NCBI GenBank assembly: GCA_902577905.1
Contig: CACHAQ010000001.1
Span: 1-64,000 of the forward strand
Source: an uncultured Alphaproteobacteria bacterium
Lineage (GTDB): Bacteria; Pseudomonadota; Alphaproteobacteria; HIMB59; GCA-002718135
Direction: 5' to 3'
DNA: 64,000 bases
Both the position numbers and the translations under genes were made by a program. The notes under the pieces were generated by a model. The model was not told the origin of the DNA. It made no database searches and worked only from the letters and a program-made list of their open reading frames with translations. Shown here in pieces: positions 35,350 through 44,543 of the stretch; positions within the stretch are counted from its first letter, which is position 1, and every line of letters begins with the position of its first letter.

Positions 35350-37431
35350 TTATCCAGCAGTAAGTGTTAAAATTGCTGCATCTCTTTCTTGCAGATACAA
35401 TAAGTTTCGAAGATTTTCTCCTTCTATGTTTTCCAATTTTGGATTTTTGGATAATATATCTTCTACCATATTTTTAGCATCTTCTAATAGATCGTAATCA
35501 AAACTAAGATCAGCTACATAAAAAGATGGACTGCCAGATTGTTTTTTTCCTAAAATTTCTCCTGGACCTCTTATTTTTAAATCCTCTTCAGCGATTTTAA
35601 AACCGTCATTTGTTTGCTTCATTATATCAATTCTTTGTTTTGAAATTTCCCCAATATTATCTTTATGTAAAAGTATACAATATGATTGAATGTCATTTCT
35701 ACCGACACGACCTCTCAATTGATGAAGTTGAGCTAAACCAAATCTTTCTGAATGTTCAATTACAATTGTTGTTGCAGAAGGAATATCTACACCAACTTCA
35801 ATAACAGTTGTTGAAACTAAAATTTTATAATCCTCATTTTTAAACTTTGTCATTATTTCTTCTTTTTCTATTTCACTTAAACGTCCATGCATCAAAAGAA
35901 CTTTATTTTTGAAATATTTTTTTAAAATTTTGTATCTTTCCTCTGCGGCTTTTAGATCCAATTCCTCAGATTCTTCTATTAAAGGGCATACCCAGTAAAA
36001 TTTAGAAGATGAATTTTTAATTTTTTCTTTTATTCTATCAATAAGTTGATTTTCTTTTTTTAATGACAAAGAACTAGTTATAATTGGTTTGCGACCTAAA
36101 GGTTTTTCAATTAATTTACTCTCTTTCATATCTCCATATGCTGCTAAAGTTAATGTTCTTGGAATGGGAGTCGCACTCATTACTAAAATATTTGGTTTAT
36201 GATTTTTATGATTAAATACCATTCTTTGATAAACTCCAAATTTATGCTGTTCATCAATAACTGCTAAACCTAAATTATTAAATTTTACAGTATTTTGTAT
36301 TAAAGCATGTGTCCCAATTATAATATCTGCTTTTCCCTTTGCAATATCATCTAATTTTTCTTTCCTTTCATTGCCCTTATCTTTTCCTGTAAGAACAATC
36401 ACATTGATTTTTGAATCTTTTAATAATTTTAAAATATTTTCATAATGCTGAAATGCAAGAATTGTAGTAGGCACCATTAAAGCAGATTGAAAATTGCTTT
36501 CAAATACTTTTATCATTGATATTAAAGCTACAATAGTTTTTCCAGACCCAACATCTCCTTGCAACAATCTGATCATTTGATTAGAACTTGCTAGATCCTG
36601 AAGTATTTCTTTGATTACATTATTTTGTGAATTTGTAAGTTGAAAATCTAAATTACTATAAAATTTATTTAATGTTTTATTTTCACTATTAATTTTAAGA
36701 CCTTTTTTCTTTTGATTAAAATTTCTCGTAATGCCTATAGCTAATTGATGAGATAATAATTCATCAAATGCTAGTCTTCTTCTGAGCAAATTTTTATTTT
36801 TTATATTATTATCACTTGGATTATGAAGATTTTTAACCGCTTCATTCCATCCTTTAAATTTATATTTATTTAATATTGAAGTTTCGATCCATTCATTAAA
36901 ATTTGGTAAATTATTTAATATTTGATCCGTTAATTTATTCATTATTTTTTGATTGAGGCCACTAGTTAAACTGTAAACTGCCTCTTTACTTTTGATTATT
37001 TTATTATTGTTTAAAGCACTTACATGACTAGGGTGCGTTATTTGAAATGTGTTTCTAAAATATTCTAATTTTCCAGATATTAATCTATTTTCATTAGTTG
37101 GAAGCATTTGTCTCAACATTGGATGTCTTGCATTAAAATATACTAATTCAATATTTGTATCTCCACAGATGCATTTAATTTTATAGGGTTGTCTTTTAAA
37201 CCTTGAAGGCTCATGTTTAATAATTTTTAAATTTAATGTTACTAAAGAATTAATTTCAGCATCATGAATATTTTCATAGAATTTTCTTTCAAGAATATTA
37301 TTTGGTATGTTCCAAACAAAATGAATATTCTTATATATACCTAATTTATTAATAATTTGTTCTAACTTTGGACCAACTCCTTTGAGAGTAGATATTGAAG
37401 ATAATATGTAATTTAATTTTTCTGGTCTCAT
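35350..37431 (-). CDS. recG: ATP-dependent DNA helicase RecG
   Basis: A 693-residue helicase that remodels stalled forks and branched DNA. An N-terminal wedge/OB domain (about 1-230) is followed by two helicase domains: Walker A in LLQGDVGSGKTIVA, the DEQH box in VIDEQHKFGV, SATPIPRTL, and motif VI-like QLRGRVGRN. Length is normal. It is divergent from sdhE-mfd with a 43-base gap, an order shared by many alphaproteobacteria. Confidence 0.97.
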   Translation of the reverse strand: MRPEKLNYILSSISTLKGVGPKLEQIINKLGIYKNIHFVWNIPNNILERKFYENIHDAEINSLVTLNLKIIKHEPSRFKRQPYKIKCICGDTNIELVYFNARHPMLRQMLPTNENRLISGKLEYFRNTFQITHPSHVSALNNNKIIKSKEAVYSLTSGLNQKIMNKLTDQILNNLPNFNEWIETSILNKYKFKGWNEAVKNLHNPSDNNIKNKNLLRRRLAFDELLSHQLAIGITRNFNQKKKGLKINSENKTLNKFYSNLDFQLTNSQNNVIKEILQDLASSNQMIRLLQGDVGSGKTIVALISMIKVFESNFQSALMVPTTILAFQHYENILKLLKDSKINVIVLTGKDKGNERKEKLDDIAKGKADIIIGTHALIQNTVKFNNLGLAVIDEQHKFGVYQRMVFNHKNHKPNILVMSATPIPRTLTLAAYGDMKESKLIEKPLGRKPIITSSLSLKKENQLIDRIKEKIKNSSSKFYWVCPLIEESEELDLKAAEERYKILKKYFKNKVLLMHGRLSEIEKEEIMTKFKNEDYKILVSTTVIEVGVDIPSATTIVIEHSERFGLAQLHQLRGRVGRNDIQSYCILLHKDNIGEISKQRIDIMKQTNDGFKIAEEDLKIRGPGEILGKKQSGSPSFYVADLSFDYDLLEDAKNMVEDILSKNPKLENIEGENLRNLLYLQERDAAILTLTAG

Positions 37432-37474
37432 AGATTTTTACATAATTATAAACTATATTCTATATTCAATTTTT

Positions 37475-37723
37475 ATGTCATTCAATTCACTTAAAAAAAC
37501 CATAAAATATAGGGTTTCTTACTCTGGAACAAAAGAAACAGATATTTTATACAAAAGATATTTTATAAATCAGTTAGATAATTTTAGTGAAAAAGATCTT
37601 GAGGATATTAAATCGATATTTAATCATTTCTCCGATAATGAGATTTATGATTTTCTCACTTTTAAGGTAGCTATTCCATTAGAATTTAAGGGAATATTTA
37701 ATAAAATACTTAATGAAGAATAA
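37475..37723 (+). CDS. sdhE: SdhE-type flavinylation/succinate dehydrogenase assembly factor
   Basis: An 82-residue helical protein of the SdhE (Sdh5, DUF339) family, which helps attach FAD to SdhA. It keeps the layout Y-x-SGTKETDILYKRY, a DLEDIKSIFN helix and a late dipeptide-rich end. The classic RGxxE motif reads SGTKE, so the Gly and Glu remain but the Arg is Ser. It overlaps mfd by 11 bases, as often seen in alphaproteobacteria. Confidence 0.85.
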   Translation: MSFNSLKKTIKYRVSYSGTKETDILYKRYFINQLDNFSEKDLEDIKSIFNHFSDNEIYDFLTFKVAIPLEFKGIFNKILNEE

Positions 37724-40700
37724 AAATACAATTGGTCCATCAATTCATAATGTTGAACCCTTTTTCATTTCGCAGTTTTATCAAAATTCCAATAAATCAA
37801 TTTTATACATTGGAAAAGATGAGAGAGAAATATCCTCTATGGAAGAAAAAATTAAATGGTTATTACCTGATGTTGAGATTTTATTATTTAAATCTTGGGA
37901 TCAAATACCCTACGATAATGTTTCTCCTTCAAAAGAAGTACAAATAGAAAGATTAAAAACACTTAAAATTTTATCAAATTCAAATGCAAAAAGAATAATA
38001 CTTACAACAATTAATTCAATAACACAAAAAATAATTCCTAAATCAATTATTAATTCACATTTTTTTAAAATTTCAAAAAATCAAAAATTTAAATTTGAGG
38101 ATCTTATTAATAACCTTGTCCTCTTAGGCTTCCAAAGAACTTCTTTAGTGCGTGATAAATCAGAATTTTCTGTAAGAGGATCAATTCTGGATATTTTTCC
38201 AAATGATAGATCTAAGCCAATAAGAATAGATTTTTTTGATGAAGAAGTAGAGACGATTTTTGAATTTGATCCAATTACTCAAAAAAGATTAAAAGAAATA
38301 AATTGTGATTTAGAGTTTAATATTATTAATGAATTAATTCTTAATGAAAATAATCTTAACTTATTTAGAAAAAATTTTAGGGAAATATTTCCAGAGTATA
38401 GAAATAGTCAAGTTTATAATCTTTTTTCTGAAAATATTATTCCATCTGGTGGTGAACAGTTTTTGCCTTTATTCTATGATAATATCGAAACTTTGTTTGA
38501 TTATGTTAAAGACTATAAAATACTATTAAATGACGAATTTAAAAATATATTTGAAAATAGATTAGAAAATATAAATGATTTTTATTTAGCCAGAAAAAAT
38601 AATAAAGAAAATTTTTTTTTATCTCCTGAATTTTTTTACTTAAATAAAGAAGTTTTCCAAAAATATTTAGATAACAATGAGCATTTTTACTTTAATACAT
38701 TTGATAAAAATAATCATATCAACATTGATGTAAATATTATTCATAATTTATCATCAATTAAAAAAGAAATTGATTTTAGTTTTATAAATCAATTTTTTAC
38801 AACTAATTCTAAAGAAAATTTTATATATATATGTTGCCGTAGTAAAGGGAGTTTAGAAAGAGTATCTAAAATATTACAGAATAATTTAAGTTTAAATTTA
38901 AATAATGTAACAAACTTTAATCATTCACTTTCAGATAATATTCTTTTAACTATTCTGGATATTGAAGACTCATTTAAATTTAATAAATATATTTTTATTA
39001 ATGAAAAATCCTTGTTTGGTTATTTTTTTAATACGCAAATATCTAAATCACGTAAACAAACTATTTTTTTTGAAGAATTAAATAAATTATCTATTGATTC
39101 TATTCTGGTTCATTCTGAGTACGGTCTTTGTAAGTTTAATAATATTAGAAAAATTGAATTAAATGACTCAATTCATGAGTGTTTAGAATTAGAATTTTTT
39201 GAAAATCAAAAACTTTTTTTACCAGTTGAAAATTTAAGTTATGTATCAAAATACAGTGATGATGCTGATGGAAATATTATTTTAGATAAACTCGGTGCTT
39301 CTCATTGGCAAAAAAGAAAAACAGATGCAAAAAAGAAAATTAGAGATGCTGCAAAAAAACTTATTTCAATAGCTTCTAAGAGACTTCAATCTCAATCTTA
39401 TGAAATCAATACAAATATTCCTGAATATGATAAATTTGTTAGCACTTTCCCATATGTTGAAACCGATGATCAATTAAATGCAATTCAAGATGTAATTAAC
39501 GATTTTTCTAAGATGATACCATCTGATAGGCTAATTGTAGGCGATGTTGCATTTGGAAAAACAGAAGTAATTTTAAGAGCTATTTTTCTAGCTGCAAAAT
39601 CAAATTTACAATCTGTAGTTTTAGTGCCAACTACAATTTTATCTAGGCAGCATTTTATTAATTTTAAAAAAAGGTTATCTATTTTTGGAATTAATATTGC
39701 AGAAATTTCTAGATTAGTATCATTAAAAGATAAAAAAGAAATTTTTGAAAAATGTAATAATGGTAACATAGATGTTTTAGTTGGAACTCATGCTTTATTA
39801 AACGATAAATTAAAATTTAACAGGCTCGGTCTAATAGTTTACGATGAAGAGCAAAAATTAGGAACAATTCAAAAAGAAAAATTTAAAGATCTAGCTCCAA
39901 AAGCGCATTGTATCTCACTTAGTGCAACACCTATTCCAAGAACTTTAAGTATGTCTCTCTCAGGAATTCGAGATCTAAGCCTAATTCTTACAGCGCCATT
40001 TGAAAGAATGGCAGTTAGAACTTACGTTTCACCTTTTGATTCTTTGACTATCAAAGAAGCTATAAAAAGAGAAATATATGGAAGAAAAAATGGTGTTTAT
40101 TTTGTTGTGCCAAGAAAAAAAGATTTACCTTTTGTCGAACAATTTTTAAATGATAATTTACCAGAAATAAAATATGTAATCACTCATGGTCAACTTAGTC
40201 CTAAATTATTAGAAAGTAGAATATCAAAATTTTATAATCAAGAAGTCCCTTTAATGCTAAGTACAAATATTATTGAAAATGGTTTGGATTTACCTCATGT
40301 AAATACAATTATAGTTTACCGATCAAACATTTTCTCTTTGGCAGCTTTATATCAATTGAAAGGAAGGGTAGGTAGATCTTCTAAACGTGGATACGCTTAC
40401 ATTACATATAAGGAAAATGAGTTAAAAGATAATGGGAGAAAAAGATTATCTATAATAAACTCTTCTGATCATCTTGGGGCAGGTTTTAACATTGCATCAC
40501 AAGATTTAGATCTTCGAGGTGGCGGTTCTATAATTGGAGAAGAACAGAGTGGTTTTATCAAAGAAATTGGAACAGAGCTTTATCATCAGATGCTCGAAGA
40601 AGAGATAAATATACAAAAAAGTAAAATTAATTCTGATTTTGTAAAAAAAGAAAGTTTTCAACCAATTATTAAAATCCCTGTTGAAATTTATATACCTGAA

Positions 40701-41090
40701 GATTTTATAAATGATGTTGATTTAAGATTGTCCATTTATAAAAGAATCTCAAATATCAACAATAATAAAGAAATTGAAGAGATTAAAATAGAATTAATAG
40801 ACAGATTTGGAAAATTACCTATTCAACTAATTAATTTATTAAAATTAGTAGAAATTAAAATCATTTGTTTAAAAAATAATATTGAAAAATTTGAGTTTAG
40901 TAGAAAAGGCATATTAATTAGTTTTTTTCAAAATAAACCAAAAAATCCAGAAAAATTATTACAACTTTCATTATCTAATAAAAATTCTCTAATATTAAGA
41001 CCGGATCAAAAAATATTTTATGATTTTGGCGGTAATTTAATTGATGATAGATTTGAATTATCAAAAAAAATTATTAATTTAATAAAATGA
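37713..41090 (+). CDS. mfd: Transcription-repair coupling factor
   Basis: A 1125-residue translocase that removes stalled RNA polymerase and recruits UvrA. The UvrB-like N-terminal region (DQIPYDNVSPSKE), the RNA-polymerase interaction domain (about 450-530) and the RecG-like motor are present: Walker A VGDVAFGKTEV (Ala replaces the usual Gly), box DEEQ, SATPIPRTLSMSL, and QLKGRVGRSSKRGYAY. The C-terminal TRCF domain follows. Length is typical. The 3' end overlaps the next gene by four bases (ATGA). Confidence 0.96.
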   Translation: MKNKNTIGPSIHNVEPFFISQFYQNSNKSILYIGKDEREISSMEEKIKWLLPDVEILLFKSWDQIPYDNVSPSKEVQIERLKTLKILSNSNAKRIILTTINSITQKIIPKSIINSHFFKISKNQKFKFEDLINNLVLLGFQRTSLVRDKSEFSVRGSILDIFPNDRSKPIRIDFFDEEVETIFEFDPITQKRLKEINCDLEFNIINELILNENNLNLFRKNFREIFPEYRNSQVYNLFSENIIPSGGEQFLPLFYDNIETLFDYVKDYKILLNDEFKNIFENRLENINDFYLARKNNKENFFLSPEFFYLNKEVFQKYLDNNEHFYFNTFDKNNHINIDVNIIHNLSSIKKEIDFSFINQFFTTNSKENFIYICCRSKGSLERVSKILQNNLSLNLNNVTNFNHSLSDNILLTILDIEDSFKFNKYIFINEKSLFGYFFNTQISKSRKQTIFFEELNKLSIDSILVHSEYGLCKFNNIRKIELNDSIHECLELEFFENQKLFLPVENLSYVSKYSDDADGNIILDKLGASHWQKRKTDAKKKIRDAAKKLISIASKRLQSQSYEINTNIPEYDKFVSTFPYVETDDQLNAIQDVINDFSKMIPSDRLIVGDVAFGKTEVILRAIFLAAKSNLQSVVLVPTTILSRQHFINFKKRLSIFGINIAEISRLVSLKDKKEIFEKCNNGNIDVLVGTHALLNDKLKFNRLGLIVYDEEQKLGTIQKEKFKDLAPKAHCISLSATPIPRTLSMSLSGIRDLSLILTAPFERMAVRTYVSPFDSLTIKEAIKREIYGRKNGVYFVVPRKKDLPFVEQFLNDNLPEIKYVITHGQLSPKLLESRISKFYNQEVPLMLSTNIIENGLDLPHVNTIIVYRSNIFSLAALYQLKGRVGRSSKRGYAYITYKENELKDNGRKRLSIINSSDHLGAGFNIASQDLDLRGGGSIIGEEQSGFIKEIGTELYHQMLEEEINIQKSKINSDFVKKESFQPIIKIPVEIYIPEDFINDVDLRLSIYKRISNINNNKEIEEIKIELIDRFGKLPIQLINLLKLVEIKIICLKNNIEKFEFSRKGILISFFQNKPKNPEKLLQLSLSNKNSLILRPDQKIFYDFGGNLIDDRFELSKKIINLIK

Positions 41091-42184
41091 GATTATTTGT
41101 ATCTTCATCTATTTTAATTATTTTCTTAATCTTAAATAAAAATGCTTTTTCTTTAAGCAATGATTATAAATTATCAATATTAAAAAAAGGTCTAGATCAA
41201 CCTTGGAGTATTTCATTTATTAATAAAAATGAAATATTGATTAGTGAGAAAACAGGTAAAATAAAATTATTTAATCAAACTAATGGAAGTATTATTGAGA
41301 TAAAACATGATTTAAGTTTTATTGAGGATATAAACTCCCAAGGTGGTTTACTGGAAATATTATATCATGATGATCATGTTTATATTAGCTACTCTGAGAA
41401 AAGAGGTGAATTTAAATTATATGGACCATCATCTACGTCAATTGCAAAAGCAAAATTCAATAGAGAAAAACTAAATTTTAATAATATATTTAGATCTGAG
41501 CCCCCAATAAGATCACCTTATCATTTTGGTTCTAGAATAGTAATTAAAGATAATTATTTATTTGCATCTTTAGGTGAAAGAGGTAAAGGAATGATTGCTC
41601 AAGAAGCAGATAAGCATCCAGGTAGTATTATTAGAATTAATTTAGATGGTTCAGTGCCAAAAGATAATCCACATTTTACAGACCAACCTTTATGGCTGCC
41701 TGAAATTTTTCAAATTGGTGTCAGAAACCCTCAAGGAATGGCAATCTCTTCTTTTGATAATAAATTATACATTAGTAATCACGGTGCTAAAGGTGGTGAT
41801 TGGATTGGTGAAGTAAAGAAAGGTGAAAACTATGGATGGAAAATACTTGGTTGGGGTGGGACAAATTATAATAATTCAAAGATAGGACCTAAATGGTTAC
41901 CAGGTTATACAAAAGCAATTCATTACTGGGTACCTTCAATTGCTGTTAGTGCAATAACAATATATGATGGAGAAGAATTTCCAGAATTTAAAGGACTAGC
42001 ACTTGTAACATCATTAAAAGACCAATCTTTACGTTCAATAGATTTTTCTAATTTAGATAATGTAAAAGAAGATATTATTTTTAAGAATGAAATAGGAAGA
42101 ATAAGAGATATTAAAATTCATCCAGAAAGTGGTAAAATTTACTTTTTAGCTCAAGATAAATTATGGAAATTTGAAAAAAAATAA
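41087..42184 (+). CDS. Periplasmic PQQ-dependent aldose/sugar dehydrogenase-like beta-propeller
   Basis: A 365-residue protein with a signal peptide (about residues 1-22). The body matches soluble aldose sugar dehydrogenases (YliI/Asd, glucose/sorbosone dehydrogenase family): LDQPWSISFI, YHFGSRIVI, GSIIRINLDGSVPKDNP, FQIGVRNPQGMAI, GGDWIGEVKKGENYGWK and PSIAVSAITIY. Such enzymes oxidise sugars with PQQ in the periplasm. No PQQ synthesis genes are in the window. It is translationally coupled to mfd, an unusual partner. Confidence 0.88.
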   Translation: MRLFVSSSILIIFLILNKNAFSLSNDYKLSILKKGLDQPWSISFINKNEILISEKTGKIKLFNQTNGSIIEIKHDLSFIEDINSQGGLLEILYHDDHVYISYSEKRGEFKLYGPSSTSIAKAKFNREKLNFNNIFRSEPPIRSPYHFGSRIVIKDNYLFASLGERGKGMIAQEADKHPGSIIRINLDGSVPKDNPHFTDQPLWLPEIFQIGVRNPQGMAISSFDNKLYISNHGAKGGDWIGEVKKGENYGWKILGWGGTNYNNSKIGPKWLPGYTKAIHYWVPSIAVSAITIYDGEEFPEFKGLALVTSLKDQSLRSIDFSNLDNVKEDIIFKNEIGRIRDIKIHPESGKIYFLAQDKLWKFEKK

Positions 42185-42231
42185 TATCTTCATTTATTTG
42201 AGAAATATTCTTTTTGATTTATAATAATGAT

Positions 42232-42348
42232 ATGTTTGAATTTTTAGCTTTTTTAATTGGTGTTATGATTATGGGGCCAATAGTTTATATTTATTTTTTA
42301 GTTCAAGATTTAAAAAAAAGAGTTGATAAACTAGAAGATAAAAATTAA
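42232..42348 (+). CDS. Small single-helix membrane protein, 38 residues
   Basis: ATG 42232 opens a frame of 38 codons ending TAA at 42346-42348. It has one clear membrane helix (about residues 3-25: FLAFLIGVMIMGPIVY) followed by an amphipathic charged tail (QDLKKRVDKLEDKN). This helix-plus-coil plan is common in real bacterial small membrane proteins. It sits between the sugar dehydrogenase and tRNA-Ser. No family recognised. Confidence 0.5.
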   Translation: MFEFLAFLIGVMIMGPIVYIYFLVQDLKKRVDKLEDKN

Positions 42349-42371
42349 TTTTTATTATTTTAAACAAATGT

Positions 42372-42461
42372 TGGCGGAGAGAGTGAGATTCGAACTCACG
42401 AACGAGTTGCCCCGTTGCCGGTTTTCAAGACCGGTGCTTTCAACCGCTCAGCCATCTCTCC
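42372..42461 (-). tRNA. tRNA-Ser (anticodon TGA)
   Basis: A 90-base class II tRNA on the minus strand: acceptor GGAGAGA/TCTCTCC, D-arm, anticodon stem CCGGT/ACCGG with loop CTTGAAA (TGA), a long variable arm and T-arm GTGAGTTCGAATCTCAC, discriminator G and encoded CCA. TGA anticodon plus the long variable arm identify serine. Confidence 0.96.
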
Positions 42462-42473
42462 GTTAAAGTGCTT

Positions 42474-42500
42474 ACTATAGTTTCAACATAAAAAAGTCAA
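42474..42500 (-). promoter_or_regulatory. Possible promoter of tRNA-Ser
   Basis: On the minus strand TTGACT (42495-42500) is followed after 15 bases by TATAGT (42474-42479), placing a start a few bases before the tRNA. The spacing is short of ideal. Confidence 0.35.
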
Positions 42501-42513
42501 AATATTAAGTATA

Positions 42514-42535
42514 TATCGTTTCCTAATTAACGATA
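42514..42535. promoter_or_regulatory. Inverted repeat TATCGTT-N8-AACGATA
   Basis: Perfect 7-base arms with an 8-base loop lie between tRNA-Ser and the mltB-like gene, 20 bases before its ATG. It could be an operator or a leader hairpin. It has no run of T long enough to be a convincing terminator. Confidence 0.3.
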
Positions 42536-42554
42536 GTTTTGGTAATTTTATATA

Positions 42555-43592
42555 ATGATTTTTAGATTTGTATTAATATTTTTATTTATATCATTTAATG
42601 CTCACACAACTGATTGTGAACAACCAAAAATGCCAACTGATGATGAATGGAATAATTGGCTTTCTAATATTAAAAAAGAAGCTTTAGAAATAGGCATAAG
42701 TCAAAATACTATCTCAAAACAATTAAATAATGTTAAGCCACAAAGTAAAATTATTATGCGTGATCGATGCCAGCCAGCATCAACAATGACTCTAGATGAG
42801 TATTTATTTTATACAATTACAAAAGATAAAATTTTTGCAGGAAAAAATTTTTTAAAAAAACACGAAAATTTACTAAAAGAAATTGGAGAGTATTTTAAAA
42901 TACAACCCAGATTTATAGTAGCTGTATTAGGTATGGAAAGTTATTATGGAAGAAATCAAGGAAAAATAAATTCAATAATCGCAATCACAACTCTTGCATT
43001 TGATAGAAGAAGAAGTGATTTTTATAAAAAACAATTATTTGCAGCTCTTGAAATTTTAGATAAAAATCTTGTTCCTAGTGGAGAATTAAAAGGAAGTTGG
43101 GGTGGTGCAGTTGGTATGACCCAAATGATACCAACAACCTTTTTAGAAACAGCATATGACTGGGACGGTGAAGGAATTGATATATGGAATAGTTATGCAG
43201 ATGCTTTTGCAAGTACTGCAAATTATTTAACTTCTTTAGATAAAAATCCATGGTCTAATGATAGTACTTGGGGAAGAGAAGTACTCCCTCCAAAAAATAT
43301 TTCTTCATCATTTTTTGATACTATAAAGCAAATTAACCCGAAAGGTTGTGGAGCGGTTAAACGTAGATCAATTCCTAAAACTCTTTCTGAATGGTCGAAA
43401 TTAGGATTTACAAAAATTAATGGAGACCCTTTACCTATAAGAGATGATTTAGAAGCTAGATTAATAATGCCAGATGGGATAGATGGTAGAATGTTCATAG
43501 TATATCCTAATTATAAAAATATTCTTTATTATAATTGTTCATCATATTATGCTGTATCAGTGGGTCTTCTAAGTGATAAAATATCTAATTAG
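42555..43592 (+). CDS. Lytic murein transglycosylase, MltB family
   Basis: A 345-residue exported enzyme with a signal peptide (about 1-18). The catalytic Glu is E128 in VLGMESYYGRNQG, and GSWGGAVGMTQMIPTTF and DIWNSYADAFASTANYL are standard MltB-family blocks. It cleaves peptidoglycan glycan strands in the periplasm. There is no lipobox, so it is probably soluble. It overlaps rlpA by 20 bases, placing two glycan-acting proteins and DacA in one run. Confidence 0.92.
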   Translation: MIFRFVLIFLFISFNAHTTDCEQPKMPTDDEWNNWLSNIKKEALEIGISQNTISKQLNNVKPQSKIIMRDRCQPASTMTLDEYLFYTITKDKIFAGKNFLKKHENLLKEIGEYFKIQPRFIVAVLGMESYYGRNQGKINSIIAITTLAFDRRRSDFYKKQLFAALEILDKNLVPSGELKGSWGGAVGMTQMIPTTFLETAYDWDGEGIDIWNSYADAFASTANYLTSLDKNPWSNDSTWGREVLPPKNISSSFFDTIKQINPKGCGAVKRRSIPKTLSEWSKLGFTKINGDPLPIRDDLEARLIMPDGIDGRMFIVYPNYKNILYYNCSSYYAVSVGLLSDKISN

Positions 43593-44508
43593 TTTAATTG
43601 TTCTATTATTTATATTTTCTTGTAATGAATTAAATCTTAATAATGTTTCTGATGTTTTAGAAAATAGCACAAATAAAATAGAAGAAATAATTGATAATAA
43701 AAAAGAGGATAAAAAAGAAAAAAAAGAATTAAATAATAAACAAACAAAAAATAATATTTTTTATTATGTTGGTGAACCATATTTTATTGAAGGGGTTAGA
43801 TATATTCCAGAGGAAGATTATAATTATTCAGAAATTGGACTTTCTTCTTTTTATGGTAAGGAATTACACAATATTAAAACTGTAAATAATGATTTAAATA
43901 AAGTTACAGAATTACTTGGTAGACATAAAACCCTACCTATTCCAAGTATGGTCAAGATCACTAACTTGGATAATGGACTTTCTATAAATGTAAAAATAAT
44001 AGATAGACATGATGATAATGCAGTTATTATTCAGGTTTCAAGAAAAGTAGCACAACTTCTTGGATTTTATAAATCTAAAATAGCCACTGTTAAAGTAGAG
44101 ATACTTTCTGATGCTAGTAAACAATGGAAGAGTGTTGCAAATTCTTTAAATGAAGAAAATTTTGATGAAACTATCTCATCTGCACCAACAGATACTGTGT
44201 CTATAGAAGAAATTGATGAAATTATAGAAACTAATGATGATAACAATTCTAGTGTTGAGGAACCAATTGAGCTAATTTCTGAAAAAATAACTGATTTTAA
44301 ATTATATTTAAAAGTTACAGGATTTGAAAATTATGAGAGTATTGGATCAATATTAGATAATTATGATATCAATTTAAAATATACTTCTGAAAAAAATAAT
44401 TCTAAATATGACGTAATTATTGGTCCTCTTGAAAATACAGAAGCAAATAATTTGGTTTCATACTTTATCTCAAAAGGTTATAAGGATACTGAAATTCTTA
44501 TTGAATAA
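43573..44508 (+). CDS. rlpA: RlpA-like septal lytic transglycosylase lipoprotein with SPOR domain
   Basis: A 311-residue lipoprotein: the lipobox ends at C17 (FIFSC). A double-psi beta-barrel (about 85-180) has GLSSFYGKELHNIKT, HKTLPIPSMVKITNLDNG and IIDRHDDNAVIIQVSRKVAQLLG. The usual TANGE segment reads TVNND, so the catalytic Glu may be replaced, while the His (HKTLP) and Asp (IIDRH) remain. A C-terminal SPOR-like region (about 235-311) would bind denuded septal glycan. It lies between an mltB-like gene and dacA. Confidence 0.85.
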   Translation: MIKYLISLIVLLFIFSCNELNLNNVSDVLENSTNKIEEIIDNKKEDKKEKKELNNKQTKNNIFYYVGEPYFIEGVRYIPEEDYNYSEIGLSSFYGKELHNIKTVNNDLNKVTELLGRHKTLPIPSMVKITNLDNGLSINVKIIDRHDDNAVIIQVSRKVAQLLGFYKSKIATVKVEILSDASKQWKSVANSLNEENFDETISSAPTDTVSIEEIDEIIETNDDNNSSVEEPIELISEKITDFKLYLKVTGFENYESIGSILDNYDINLKYTSEKNNSKYDVIIGPLENTEANNLVSYFISKGYKDTEILIE

Positions 44509-44543
44509 CAAATAAAGGTCATAATTAAGAATTATTAATATTT

